Shown here in pieces: positions 25,499-34,448 of a stretch of DNA of 64,000 nucleotides. The DNA comes from Candidatus Riflebacteria bacterium HGW-Riflebacteria-1 (lineage in GTDB: Bacteria > Muiribacteriota > Ozemobacteria > Ozemobacterales > Ozemobacteraceae): the NCBI GenBank assembly GCA_002839445.1, contig PGYB01000002.1, forward strand, positions 310,001-374,000, given 5' to 3'. Both the position numbers and the translations under genes were made by a program. Position 1 is the stretch's first letter. Every line of letters begins with the position of its first letter. The notes beneath the pieces were generated by a model. The model saw nothing but the letters and a program-made list of their open reading frames with translations, made no database searches and was not told the DNA's origin.

Positions 25499-26743
25499 CT
25501 AGCGGCATTTTGCCAGCACCACGGCCATGTGATTGCCGGCGAAACCGTAGTTAACGAAAAGAGTATTATTGATGCGGTAACTGCTGTAATCCGAGGCTTT
25601 GTAATAAGCGTTGGCGTTGACACGCTCGTCACGTTCGAAAATATTAAGAGGCTCAGGCACAAGGTTGTCATTCATGGTTTTAATGGCGAGCGCACCTTCG
25701 GTCAGGGCCTGGGTGCCAAAGGTCGAACCAAGAAAACTTTTATAGGGAAACAGAGGAATTTCTCCGGCCCGCGCGCCAAATATTCGACAGATTGCTTCCG
25801 ATTCCATGTGGTCGCAATGCGGCGACCCGGAGGCTGATCCGGCGATAAAGTCTATTTTGTCGGAAGGAGTCTGCGCTGCTGCCAGCGCCTCGCGAATCGC
25901 AGCTTCGAGCAGTTCTGGTGATGGCTTGAGAAAGTCACTGGCGCCGTTGGCCATGCCAATGCCTTTGATCAGGGCATGTCCACGCGCAGTGGCGGTGTCG
26001 GCTTTTTCGATGACAAAGCAGCCGGCGGCTTCTGAAACAACAATGCCGTCACGGGTTTTGCAGTAAGGCCGACAGGCCGTCTGCGGGCTGTCGTTGCGAT
26101 GCGAGAGCACCCTGATTTTGTTCCAGAGATGGAAGGTGCCGGTTTCGAGACAGACATCAACAGCACAGACAATCATACGATCGACTATGCCACTTTTTAT
26201 AAGAGTATCGGCCTGCAGAATGGCATTGAGAGAGCTGGTGCATGAAGAACTGACGAAATAGCATGGCCCGGCCACGCCGAATATGCTGCCAATGCGTGAA
26301 GGCAGGTAGCTGTTCATACCGTGGATCAACGAGGTGATTTTGTAGAGCTCTTTCATGAAATAGTCTTTGACCAGCTCGGAAACATTGAGAAAATTGCCGA
26401 GACTGCTGGCAACGATCAGGCCGGTGCGGCGTGGATCAGACTTGATTTTTTCAGCAGCCCCGGCGTCTTTTATTGCTTCGGCGGTAACATAGACAGCTGC
26501 CTTGACATAATCCTGTGCCAGATCGTCAGAGTTCAGCAGAGGCAGAAGCTCGGGCGGCAAGCTTTCGTCGGGCATAGCCTTGATCAGGCCGGCAAAGTTG
26601 GTTTTGACTTTGGCGCTCGGCAGTTCGAATCGCGTAACAGTGCAGATGCCCGGACTTCTGAGCGTGAAATTGCGGTAATTTTCTTCGCAGCCAACTCCAG
26701 CGGCGGTAATCAGGCCGATTCCGCTAATCTGGTTCGTGTTCAT
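25499..26743 (-). CDS. Atypical beta-ketoacyl-ACP synthase lacking both catalytic histidines
   Basis: The 414-residue product has the thiolase fold of FabF-type condensing enzymes. The nucleophile C168 is present in SSSCTSSLNA. The first histidine (H-G-T-x-T-P in FabF) is a serine at position 303 in AGSASGSP, and the second (K-S-x-x-G-H) is a serine at 340 in KSFLGSTFG, while K335 is kept. FabF-like decarboxylative condensation would need the histidines, so it may be an acyl transferase, a chain-length partner or an unusual condenser. AAGGAG precedes the ATG. It lies 13 bases after the MMPL gene. Confidence 0.88.
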   Translation of the reverse strand: MNTNQISGIGLITAAGVGCEENYRNFTLRSPGICTVTRFELPSAKVKTNFAGLIKAMPDESLPPELLPLLNSDDLAQDYVKAAVYVTAEAIKDAGAAEKIKSDPRRTGLIVASSLGNFLNVSELVKDYFMKELYKITSLIHGMNSYLPSRIGSIFGVAGPCYFVSSSCTSSLNAILQADTLIKSGIVDRMIVCAVDVCLETGTFHLWNKIRVLSHRNDSPQTACRPYCKTRDGIVVSEAAGCFVIEKADTATARGHALIKGIGMANGASDFLKPSPELLEAAIREALAAAQTPSDKIDFIAGSASGSPHCDHMESEAICRIFGARAGEIPLFPYKSFLGSTFGTQALTEGALAIKTMNDNLVPEPLNIFERDERVNANAYYKASDYSSYRINNTLFVNYGFAGNHMAVVLAKCR

Positions 26744-26756
26744 GCACCTGGCTCCT

Positions 26757-29051
26757 TCATGTGGTTTGGTTCGGCGCCGGTCGGGCAGGCTGTTCTGGTG
26801 GCGGGTTATTCCAGTTCACCAGAACCGGCATGAGAAAGAGATCGGCCAGCAGGCACAGGGCCATGGTAACGCTGGTGAAGATGCCGAGCTGGTAGATCGG
26901 CTTGATTATGCTCAGCGACAATGACAGAAACGACAGCGCGATCATGCTCGAAGTAAGGATCATCGAAACTCCTGACGAATGAATTACATGTCGCGCACTT
27001 TCCTGAGCGTCGCCGGTTTCATCATAATAGCTGGTGAAACGGGTAAGAAAATGCATGGTGTCGTCCATGCCGATGCCGATAGCGATGGCGGCAATCGTGG
27101 TGGTGCCCATGTTCAGCGTCTCGCCAAGTATACCGAGCAGGCCATAAACACCAAAAATCGGCAGCAGATTTACAACAAAGGCCAGGAGTATCAGTTTAAC
27201 TTTTGGAATCGCGATGAAGGCCACCAGGAACAAAACGCAGAATGCTGCAAAGGTTCCGTAAAGTTGTGACAGGGCCATGCGGTTTGCCGACTGTACGCAG
27301 CGCAGGTAGGTGCCGCCAACTTTGTAACTCATACCTTCAGGCGTGTTTTCGGCGAGAAAGCGCCTGATTCCCTCATCAATTGCCAGAAAAGACGCTGAAT
27401 TGATATGGCTGGTTCTGATGAACACCTGGGTTTTCTGCGCGGCAGAATCGACGTAATAAGAGCTGAGTTCTGGCCCTGCGTCATTAACCATCATGGCGAC
27501 CTGACCGACCATGCTGCGGTTGTTATACCAGCCTGGGTCTGGCTGGTCGGCAAAAGCGCGGTGCCCGTCGTTGAGCAGGTCAAGATAGGTAATTACCTTG
27601 TCGACGCCCTGATAGGTCATGGCGTGCTGCGACAATTTTTCGAGCCAGCCCAGCACATTTCCTTCGTAAACCTGATCAACTCCCGGGGTGGTGAATTCGA
27701 TTACGATCGGGTACTGGCCGCCGATATTGCGATTGACGAAGTCGACAGACTGTACCATCGGCGCTGAACGCAGGTAATACTGATAGTAGTCGGTTTCTAC
27801 TTCCATACGCAGCAAAAATATGCCGCTGCAGAATATAATCACCGAAATAATGATCACCAGGCGGCGTTGCCGGAAAAATACCGTTTCGACTGCCGCTTTG
27901 ACACTTTCGCCAAAGTCATGCGTCGGCGCCATCTTGAGCCTCTGTAAAATTGGAAAGCCGAAAAAAACACCGGAAATGGCCGCGTAGAATGTGCCAAGAC
28001 CGGCATATAATCCGAAATCCTGCAGGGTGGGAATCGGATTGAGGCAGAGCGAAAAAAAACCGATCATCGTTGTCAATGCCGAGAGCAGGTTGCCGATAAA
28101 AATCTGCGCGGTTTCATGGGCGTCTTCGATTACTCCTTCCTTGCGGGCGACAATAAGGTGCAGTACGTATGCTATCGAAAGCCCGACGGTAATCGCCGGC
28201 ACCGGTGTTGTAGAAATAGAAAGAGTCTTGCCCATGAGGTGCAGAGTAGCAAACAGAAGCCAGTTGGCAATTCCGGCTGTTGATATGCCAATCAGCGCCA
28301 GGGGCACCGAACGGAATATCGCATAGAGTCCGATGAACAGAAGAATTATCGAGACGACTGAAAACTGCATGACGTCGCGTTGCATCTGAACGCCGGTGGT
28401 TTCCATGAAAACGTGCATGCCGGTAAAGTAGAATTTACCGGTTGCTGTCTCTGTCAGCTGTTTAAAGTCGGCACGAATCTGGCGGACAATTGCTTCTTTG
28501 GCAAAAGGGTCGAGTCCGTCGCGCAGGATTATGTTGAAAGCCGCTGTCTTGCCATCTACCGAGATAATATTGTTGCGAAAAAGCGTGTTGGTAGTGGCTT
28601 CGGTCTTGAGTTTTGCCAGTCCGGCTGCGTCTTCAGGTATTGTGTCGAGCAGCGGGGCTGATTCGATGATAGACTCGCCATCTTTTTCATAATTCCGGAA
28701 AAATGGCGTGTTGGCGATTGAGAAGCAGTTCTTTACGCCTTCGACCTGTTCGATCTGGCTGGTAAGTTCTTTGACCAGTTGCAGGTTGGGCACAGTAAAA
28801 AGATTCTGGTCGTGGTAGGCCAGAATTATGATCTCATCAAGCAGTCCGAAAGTCTGCTGAATGCTTTTGTCAATGGCAGCCTGCTCGGTGCCTTGCTCCA
28901 GCAGGGTGTCGAGGGTATTGTTGATCTGTATTGGCCACATCTGCGGGCCAAGCAACAAAAAGGAGAGTATCAGCAGAAGCATGAACGGAGCAAACGCGTA
29001 TCTGGCCCATTTAACCAGCAGATGAGCGAGTGCGCTGATAAGTCTTTTCAT
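26757..29051 (-). CDS. MMPL/RND-type lipid exporter
   Basis: The 764-residue product shows the RND/MMPL layout: one N-terminal helix, a large periplasmic loop (about 40-225), five helices (about 230-390), a second helix and loop (about 410-600), and five helices to the end. GLSIAYVLHLIVA and GIGMDDTMHFLTRF are the family signatures in the helix that relays protons. Members export lipids and hopanoid- or mycolate-like compounds. The ATG at 29051 overlaps the previous stop codon (ATGA), so the longer frame is rejected. It probably exports the product of the cluster. Confidence 0.9.
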   Translation of the reverse strand: MKRLISALAHLLVKWARYAFAPFMLLLILSFLLLGPQMWPIQINNTLDTLLEQGTEQAAIDKSIQQTFGLLDEIIILAYHDQNLFTVPNLQLVKELTSQIEQVEGVKNCFSIANTPFFRNYEKDGESIIESAPLLDTIPEDAAGLAKLKTEATTNTLFRNNIISVDGKTAAFNIILRDGLDPFAKEAIVRQIRADFKQLTETATGKFYFTGMHVFMETTGVQMQRDVMQFSVVSIILLFIGLYAIFRSVPLALIGISTAGIANWLLFATLHLMGKTLSISTTPVPAITVGLSIAYVLHLIVARKEGVIEDAHETAQIFIGNLLSALTTMIGFFSLCLNPIPTLQDFGLYAGLGTFYAAISGVFFGFPILQRLKMAPTHDFGESVKAAVETVFFRQRRLVIIISVIIFCSGIFLLRMEVETDYYQYYLRSAPMVQSVDFVNRNIGGQYPIVIEFTTPGVDQVYEGNVLGWLEKLSQHAMTYQGVDKVITYLDLLNDGHRAFADQPDPGWYNNRSMVGQVAMMVNDAGPELSSYYVDSAAQKTQVFIRTSHINSASFLAIDEGIRRFLAENTPEGMSYKVGGTYLRCVQSANRMALSQLYGTFAAFCVLFLVAFIAIPKVKLILLAFVVNLLPIFGVYGLLGILGETLNMGTTTIAAIAIGIGMDDTMHFLTRFTSYYDETGDAQESARHVIHSSGVSMILTSSMIALSFLSLSLSIIKPIYQLGIFTSVTMALCLLADLFLMPVLVNWNNPPPEQPARPAPNQTT

Positions 29052-30232
29052 CTGGCCGGCCCCTGGTAGCAACGTAATGGCTGCCTGCTGTCACACATTA
29101 CCGTGCAGAGGTTGCAGCTGGTGCAGCGAGAGATTACTTCGCCGTCAGCGGCGAGCCGGTTGATGAAATCAGGCTCACAGACGAACGGCCGGCTCAAGGT
29201 GACGCCGTCGAGGCCACGCTGATTGATAATGTAGTCGATCTGGCTTTTCTTGCGAATGCCACCGGTTACCAGAATCGGGGTTTTTGAGATTGCCTTGATT
29301 TTTGCGGCATTTTCGAGGTTATAGAGATCGCAGTAGTCGATAAAACTGCGTTTGTACCAGTGGTAAACAAAGTGTTTGAACAGCCAGCGCAGCGCCGGGT
29401 GATAGCGGTTGAACAGGCGGTTATGCTTTAAAACCGGGTCGAGCGGGTGATCGCCTCTGATGATGTTGAAGGCGACTTCCATCATGCCATAGCTGATTTC
29501 AATGGCATCAGCTTCAAGACTGTCGATCACCGGCCAGTAAGACATTACCAGTGGCAGGCTTAGCCCGCGCTGGCGGTCGTCAGCTGCGCTGATCTTGAGA
29601 AAAACCGGCAAAGTAACGGCAGCTTTGACGCCCTCTACTATTTGCCTGAGAAACAGCAGCCGATCGTTTCCATACTCGTCCGCGCGATTATTGGTGAAAG
29701 GCGACATGAACTGGTGAATCAGATAACCATGGGCGCAGTGAATCTGTATGCCGTCGAAGCCGGCTGTCTGTGCATTCTTTGCCGCCCTGATGTATTCGTC
29801 GACCTTTTCTTTAACCTCGTCGGTTGTCAGCGGCGTGACGCGCTGCCGAAAATATGTGCACTTGATTGGACTGGCGCCTTTGACTGGCGTGCGTGTTGCC
29901 TGCCCGATCGTCTGGCGCCCGGTGTGTGAAATCTGTATCATCAGCCTGGTTTCAGGGTATGCAGATTTGACGTCAGCAATTATCTGTCGCCAGGCCTCGA
30001 TTTTGCGGCTGTCATCGATGCCGGCCTGAAAGTGCTGCATGGCGCGGCCTTCGCGCGAGGTGTGGTTGAAGCCGGTGATTATGCTTCTGGCGCCACCCGC
30101 GGCGAGTTTTGTGTAGAGTTCGCTGAATTTTGCGGTGGGCACGCCTTCGGCATCAGCCATGTTTTCAAAGGTTGCGGCTCTGATAATACGGTCTGGCAGG
30201 GTTATGCGCCTGAGCTTGAGTGGCTTGAACAC
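29048..30232 (-). CDS. Old Yellow Enzyme family flavin oxidoreductase
   Basis: A TIM-barrel flavoprotein of 394 residues. The long motif GFDGIQIHCAHGYLIHQFMS and NNRADEYGND are characteristic of the 2,4-dienoyl-CoA-reductase-like branch, and a C-terminal CTSCNLCTVMC could bind a 4Fe-4S cluster. These enzymes reduce activated C=C bonds. The expected extra C-terminal FAD/NAD domain of FadH is absent. The start is GTG with GGGAG upstream, 17 bases after the UbiA gene. In this cluster it may act as the enoyl reductase. Confidence 0.9.
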   Translation of the reverse strand: MFKPLKLRRITLPDRIIRAATFENMADAEGVPTAKFSELYTKLAAGGARSIITGFNHTSREGRAMQHFQAGIDDSRKIEAWRQIIADVKSAYPETRLMIQISHTGRQTIGQATRTPVKGASPIKCTYFRQRVTPLTTDEVKEKVDEYIRAAKNAQTAGFDGIQIHCAHGYLIHQFMSPFTNNRADEYGNDRLLFLRQIVEGVKAAVTLPVFLKISAADDRQRGLSLPLVMSYWPVIDSLEADAIEISYGMMEVAFNIIRGDHPLDPVLKHNRLFNRYHPALRWLFKHFVYHWYKRSFIDYCDLYNLENAAKIKAISKTPILVTGGIRKKSQIDYIINQRGLDGVTLSRPFVCEPDFINRLAADGEVISRCTSCNLCTVMCDSRQPLRCYQGPAR

Positions 30233-30249
30233 TGATTCTGCTCCCGTTG

Positions 30250-31239
30250 TCAGGACTTGTCGTCATCGTGCAGCCCGAACAGAAAGCCGATGAACACATA
30301 GGTTGCACTGTAGAGATAGAGCGCGAGGGTGCCGTTGAAAATAGCGATCATGGTTACCTGGCCGCAGGCACAGGCCCTGAAGTTGGTCGCGTTCGAGAAG
30401 TAGGCACGCGGCCCGACCGGATTGCGATAGAAGCGTATGGCTGTCCAGATCTGCAAAAAGATAGTCATGATACCGCAGTAGACGAAATGTTCGGTAATTG
30501 CAAATGGAAAGTAGTTGAGATAGCGGAGCATAAAGAAAAGGACCGTTGGCATGAACGAGCCGAAAATGCCGAGCATTTTGGCTCTTTCGACGCCGTGCCT
30601 GACGATGAAAGTGTTTTTGCCAGCGGCTTTGTCGCCTTCGTAGTCCTTAAAATAGGTAAAATATGTCATCAGCCCGTTCATGTAGGCCACCAGAAAAATT
30701 GTTGAATAGCGGTTGGGCGTGAAAAATGGCTCGTTGAGAATCGGTCCGATTGCCAGAAAGCCGTAGATCGTGCAGGTCGAGATCATCATGCCAAAAACCA
30801 CGTTGGCCCATATACCCCAGGCTTTGCTGTAATTGTAGACAAAATTGAGCAGAAAGCCGGCAAACAAAGGTATCAGCGACCATGGATTGAGGTAATACGA
30901 GACGACTGAGGCAATGCCCATCAGGGTTAAAGAGGTAGCAAGAGCCCACTTTACATTGAGTTCACCGCTGACCATCGGGCGGTTAGGTGCATTAACCCGG
31001 TCTTCTGGCAAGCCCAGCCAGTCGTTGAAGATCTGATTGACGCCCCAGCTCGAAAACAGAATGATCAGCACGATCACGCCGCGCAGGTAGTCTTCATCAG
31101 TAATTGGCGTGGCGTATCTGACTTCCTTGAGCCAGAGATAAAACGATACGCCGATCCAGCCGGCAATACCGGTAACAAAAGAGTAATACAGCCGCATTGT
31201 CTTGACGTATGCAACGATGAATTTTTTGATGTCAGCCAT
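30250..31239 (-). CDS. UbiA-family prenyltransferase
   Basis: The 329-residue product has about eight to nine membrane helices. The first prenyl-diphosphate motif is N72-D73...E79-D80 in NDWLGLPEDRVNAPNRP (with G76 in place of the middle aspartate), and the second is KDYEGDKAAGK. Members attach isoprenoid chains to aromatic or polar acceptors in the membrane. It is the first gene of the lipid cluster and has an ordinary, weak ribosome binding site. The acceptor is unknown; quinone or chlorophyll genes are not nearby. Confidence 0.88.
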   Translation of the reverse strand: MADIKKFIVAYVKTMRLYYSFVTGIAGWIGVSFYLWLKEVRYATPITDEDYLRGVIVLIILFSSWGVNQIFNDWLGLPEDRVNAPNRPMVSGELNVKWALATSLTLMGIASVVSYYLNPWSLIPLFAGFLLNFVYNYSKAWGIWANVVFGMMISTCTIYGFLAIGPILNEPFFTPNRYSTIFLVAYMNGLMTYFTYFKDYEGDKAAGKNTFIVRHGVERAKMLGIFGSFMPTVLFFMLRYLNYFPFAITEHFVYCGIMTIFLQIWTAIRFYRNPVGPRAYFSNATNFRACACGQVTMIAIFNGTLALYLYSATYVFIGFLFGLHDDDKS

Positions 31240-31493
31240 GTTTCTTGCCTGCGCCTTTCTTAAAGGGACGTCTGAAATAGCCTGCCGGGTTCTCGTATTT
31301 CTGTAGCAGCGTGCTGTCTTATTGTCAGCTGGTTAGACCTTTACTGTGCTGACAATTTCCGCATGGAGTGGTGTGGCTAAGAATCTGGACAAGTAATTTT
31401 ACCTGAAAATCAGCGGTTTGGTTATAGTTTTTTTAGTTTCTGCCGCTAAATTACTGCGAACTTTGTTATGACCTTGTGGCGTCTGTCTCAGCA

Positions 31494-34448
31494 TCATCTG
31501 GTTGGCTCTGAACCACCAGTTTTATTTAATAGATAGGCCTCGACAGTCTGGGTTTTGCCTTTAACTTTGTTAATTGGTAATTTTTCTGCCGAAAAAAAAT
31601 CGGGCAGCCCGGCGAGAATCTGCTGCGAGGCAACGATACCGCCTTCTGCTCGCTGCGTTGCCAGATACGCCAGGCGTGCTGCCAGGTTAACCGGATCACC
31701 GACCACGGTTCGCGACAGACGGGCATTAACCGCTCCCATGACACCGGCCACGGTGGTGCCTGTATTTACGCCAATTCCAATCGCTCTGCCGGTGTTCTTG
31801 TGCATGGCCGAAGAAACGCGGTCGGCAAACTTTATCGCCAGCCCTGATATCTCCGGGCTGGGCTCGTCGTGCTCGAATACGATCATGATCTTATCTTCGA
31901 TCATTTTGTCGATCTCGCCACCGAATTCCCTGACGGCAAGATCTGCTGCCTGCAGATGCTGCTGCAAAAGCCCAAAAACTTCACCAGCCTGATGAGTTTT
32001 CTGAAATTCGGCAAAACCGCAGATTGCCGAAAAAATGATCGTTGCCTGCCGCGTGCAGGCGCGCCCGGCAATTTCACCCGCGTCGGCTGAAGCAACTTCG
32101 CGGCGCACTGAGTCAGAAACAAAGCTCTTCAGCCTGTTTCCCTCATCAAGACCAGTTGCCATGCTGTTAAACGCGTCACCTATCGCGGCAAATTCGTCAG
32201 GATGGTTGCGCGTGATGCGACAGGTGAAATCTCCGCCGGCTATGCCGTATGCCGCCCTGGTCAGTTCGCGCAGCGGCGCCGTAAAATAGAGTGCACCGGC
32301 AAAAGCCAGAATCAGTCCGGTCAGTAATATAGCGGAAAGGTTTAAAATGTTTCTGGCGGCCAGTTCACGACAGAAGAGCTGGTAGCTTTTCAGAATTTCA
32401 CTTCCGGTGATCGTAACATGCGAATAATTGGAAGGGAGCGCCTCGGATATGATGGTATTCTGCTGCTGCTCTATTCGACTGGTGATTCGGGTTCTTGACA
32501 AGTGCGCAAGAAGGCCGATTCTGAAAAGTTCGGGCTGGCTGGCCACAACCTGTTCGCGATCGAAGCGATAGCAGATAAGGTTGCGCTCGGTCCCTTCAAA
32601 GGCAAGTCTTGGTGCCATAGGGTCGAGAGACAACAGATGCGAAGCAAAGCTGTATTTGTTGTCGCTGACATTCCAGACGGTGTAAGCAAATGGTCTGTTG
32701 CGAAACGAGATCGGGTTAGCAACAGCGACTGATTTTTTGAACTTGGTGTTTATACTCAGGAGAATGCCTGAATTCTGGCGAAAGCGATAGAAAGATTCAG
32801 AACCCAGAATTTTTAGAAAAAAGTCACGCGAAAATTCGCTTTTGATTTCCTTGTCGAGTTTCTGCGGCGATTCTGAGCTGAAGGTCTTCTTCTGTCCAAG
32901 CTCGTCTGCGAGAATTTCAAGAAAACGCTGGTGAAAGTATTGCGTTACCGGGTCATCAAATTTGACCTTTTCATATATCCATTCCCGGGGATTCCAGATT
33001 ACTCCGGCAAATGGCCGATCGAGAGCACTGATCCACACCGATGAGAAGATTGCGGCGCCCTGTTTTTCTACAATATTGTTCAGCAGCGACAGGCAAAGCT
33101 CATACTCGTTGTCAGCATAATCCATGTTGCTGAATGCCGAGATCTTTTCGATGGAATCAAAACTTCTGGCAAGGTTGAGGGTGTCGCGAAATTTGTCGCG
33201 CGTTGCCAGATCGATATTGCGAAGGTCTGATGCCAGTTTTTCACTGGCCTGGCTCTTTTCATTGGCATAACTGCTGCTGAAAAAGTCGCCAACCAGAGAA
33301 GCTGCTGCAAACACGGGCTGAATTACCAGAAAGAGGAAAGTAGCCGGCAACAGCACTTTGATCGAAAGATCGGGACCACGATCAAATATGATTTTCTCAA
33401 CAAGTATCTTGAATGCCATGCACGAAAGCAGAAAGAATGCTGCTATCAGCAGATGCTGAGATCTCCTTTCTCTGATGCTTGCCTTCAGGCGGGGAACGGC
33501 AGCGAACAACCGCCCGCCCTTTCTTTTGTCATGAGCGTTGATGACGATTTCATGATCGCCGATCGCCAACTTAACAGGATTCTCATCGGTGAGCCTGAGT
33601 CGGCGGTTAAGCTGCTTTTTGAGTTCGGGATGGTCGGCGAAATAATCTGAAAAAACGGGCCCTTCCAGATTGTCCAGCATTACTCCGACCCCAAAATCGG
33701 TCAATCCAGGCGCGCGTATTTTTTGCATTATTGTTTTGTGCAGGGTCAGGTCATTCATCTCGGCCAGAACAAAAATCAACAGCTGTTGCTCAACGTTCTC
33801 TACAGCAAGCAGCAGGCATGTGTCATTGTCTCTGTACATAAATTTATTAACATTGCCGGCATAGAGCTCGTTTATGCTGTTGGTAACCAACACCTGCAGC
33901 TGTTGCAGCATCTGAATTATGCGATGTGCTGAAAAGCTGCTGGTTCTCGTAAAGTCAATGTGTTGCCCATTTTCTTTAAAGCGGTCTACGGCACCAAGAA
34001 TCCATTTGTCAGGGGTTCGTATGTCTATTGTCTGACGGGTAAACCGGCTGAGCCCAAGATTCTCACCAAAGCTGATCAACTTGTAATTGTCTGGATCATG
34101 AAGCGGACGAATGAGGCAGTCAATTTGCAGCGGGAACTCCGCCTCCGCAACAACGCTGGCAATCTTGTCTTTCAGCATCTTTTCGAGACTGCCGTCGGCT
34201 ATGCTGTCTTTTAGTTTTGCATCTCCAGATAACAGAATTTCCCTGATCCTGGTAATGTTCCGGATCAACAGTTCTGACTGGTCCATAGAGCGGTCGAGCT
34301 GTTGCAGCTGTGAGCTGACCCTGGCAAAAAGGGCGTTTCTGCTCTCATCGATCTGCTGGTTTTCTGCTGATTTGAAAGCCAGATAGACGCTGACAGGCGG
34401 CAGAAAAATGGTCAGAGTCATCAGCAGCAGCAGAATTGCTTTTCTCAT
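31494..34448 (-). CDS. Membrane class III nucleotide cyclase, subunit with K/T/N/R but no first metal aspartate
   Basis: The 984-residue product has a helix at 1-25, a periplasmic domain to about 330, two helices (about 333-350 and 365-390), a second periplasmic domain to about 710, a helix, HAMP (about 735-795) and a cyclase domain (about 800-960). In the domain the first metal aspartate is A808 (FSAICGF), while K848, the second metal aspartate D852, T914, N921 and R925 are kept. It overlaps the next cyclase gene by four bases (ATGA). The residues match the C2-type half of a heterodimer. Confidence 0.88.
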   Translation of the reverse strand: MRKAILLLLMTLTIFLPPVSVYLAFKSAENQQIDESRNALFARVSSQLQQLDRSMDQSELLIRNITRIREILLSGDAKLKDSIADGSLEKMLKDKIASVVAEAEFPLQIDCLIRPLHDPDNYKLISFGENLGLSRFTRQTIDIRTPDKWILGAVDRFKENGQHIDFTRTSSFSAHRIIQMLQQLQVLVTNSINELYAGNVNKFMYRDNDTCLLLAVENVEQQLLIFVLAEMNDLTLHKTIMQKIRAPGLTDFGVGVMLDNLEGPVFSDYFADHPELKKQLNRRLRLTDENPVKLAIGDHEIVINAHDKRKGGRLFAAVPRLKASIRERRSQHLLIAAFFLLSCMAFKILVEKIIFDRGPDLSIKVLLPATFLFLVIQPVFAAASLVGDFFSSSYANEKSQASEKLASDLRNIDLATRDKFRDTLNLARSFDSIEKISAFSNMDYADNEYELCLSLLNNIVEKQGAAIFSSVWISALDRPFAGVIWNPREWIYEKVKFDDPVTQYFHQRFLEILADELGQKKTFSSESPQKLDKEIKSEFSRDFFLKILGSESFYRFRQNSGILLSINTKFKKSVAVANPISFRNRPFAYTVWNVSDNKYSFASHLLSLDPMAPRLAFEGTERNLICYRFDREQVVASQPELFRIGLLAHLSRTRITSRIEQQQNTIISEALPSNYSHVTITGSEILKSYQLFCRELAARNILNLSAILLTGLILAFAGALYFTAPLRELTRAAYGIAGGDFTCRITRNHPDEFAAIGDAFNSMATGLDEGNRLKSFVSDSVRREVASADAGEIAGRACTRQATIIFSAICGFAEFQKTHQAGEVFGLLQQHLQAADLAVREFGGEIDKMIEDKIMIVFEHDEPSPEISGLAIKFADRVSSAMHKNTGRAIGIGVNTGTTVAGVMGAVNARLSRTVVGDPVNLAARLAYLATQRAEGGIVASQQILAGLPDFFSAEKLPINKVKGKTQTVEAYLLNKTGGSEPTR

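Noticed and set aside
25499..26743. Ketosynthase as a chain-length factor
   Set aside because: Chain-length factors replace the active-site cysteine, whereas C168 is kept here and the histidines are lost.
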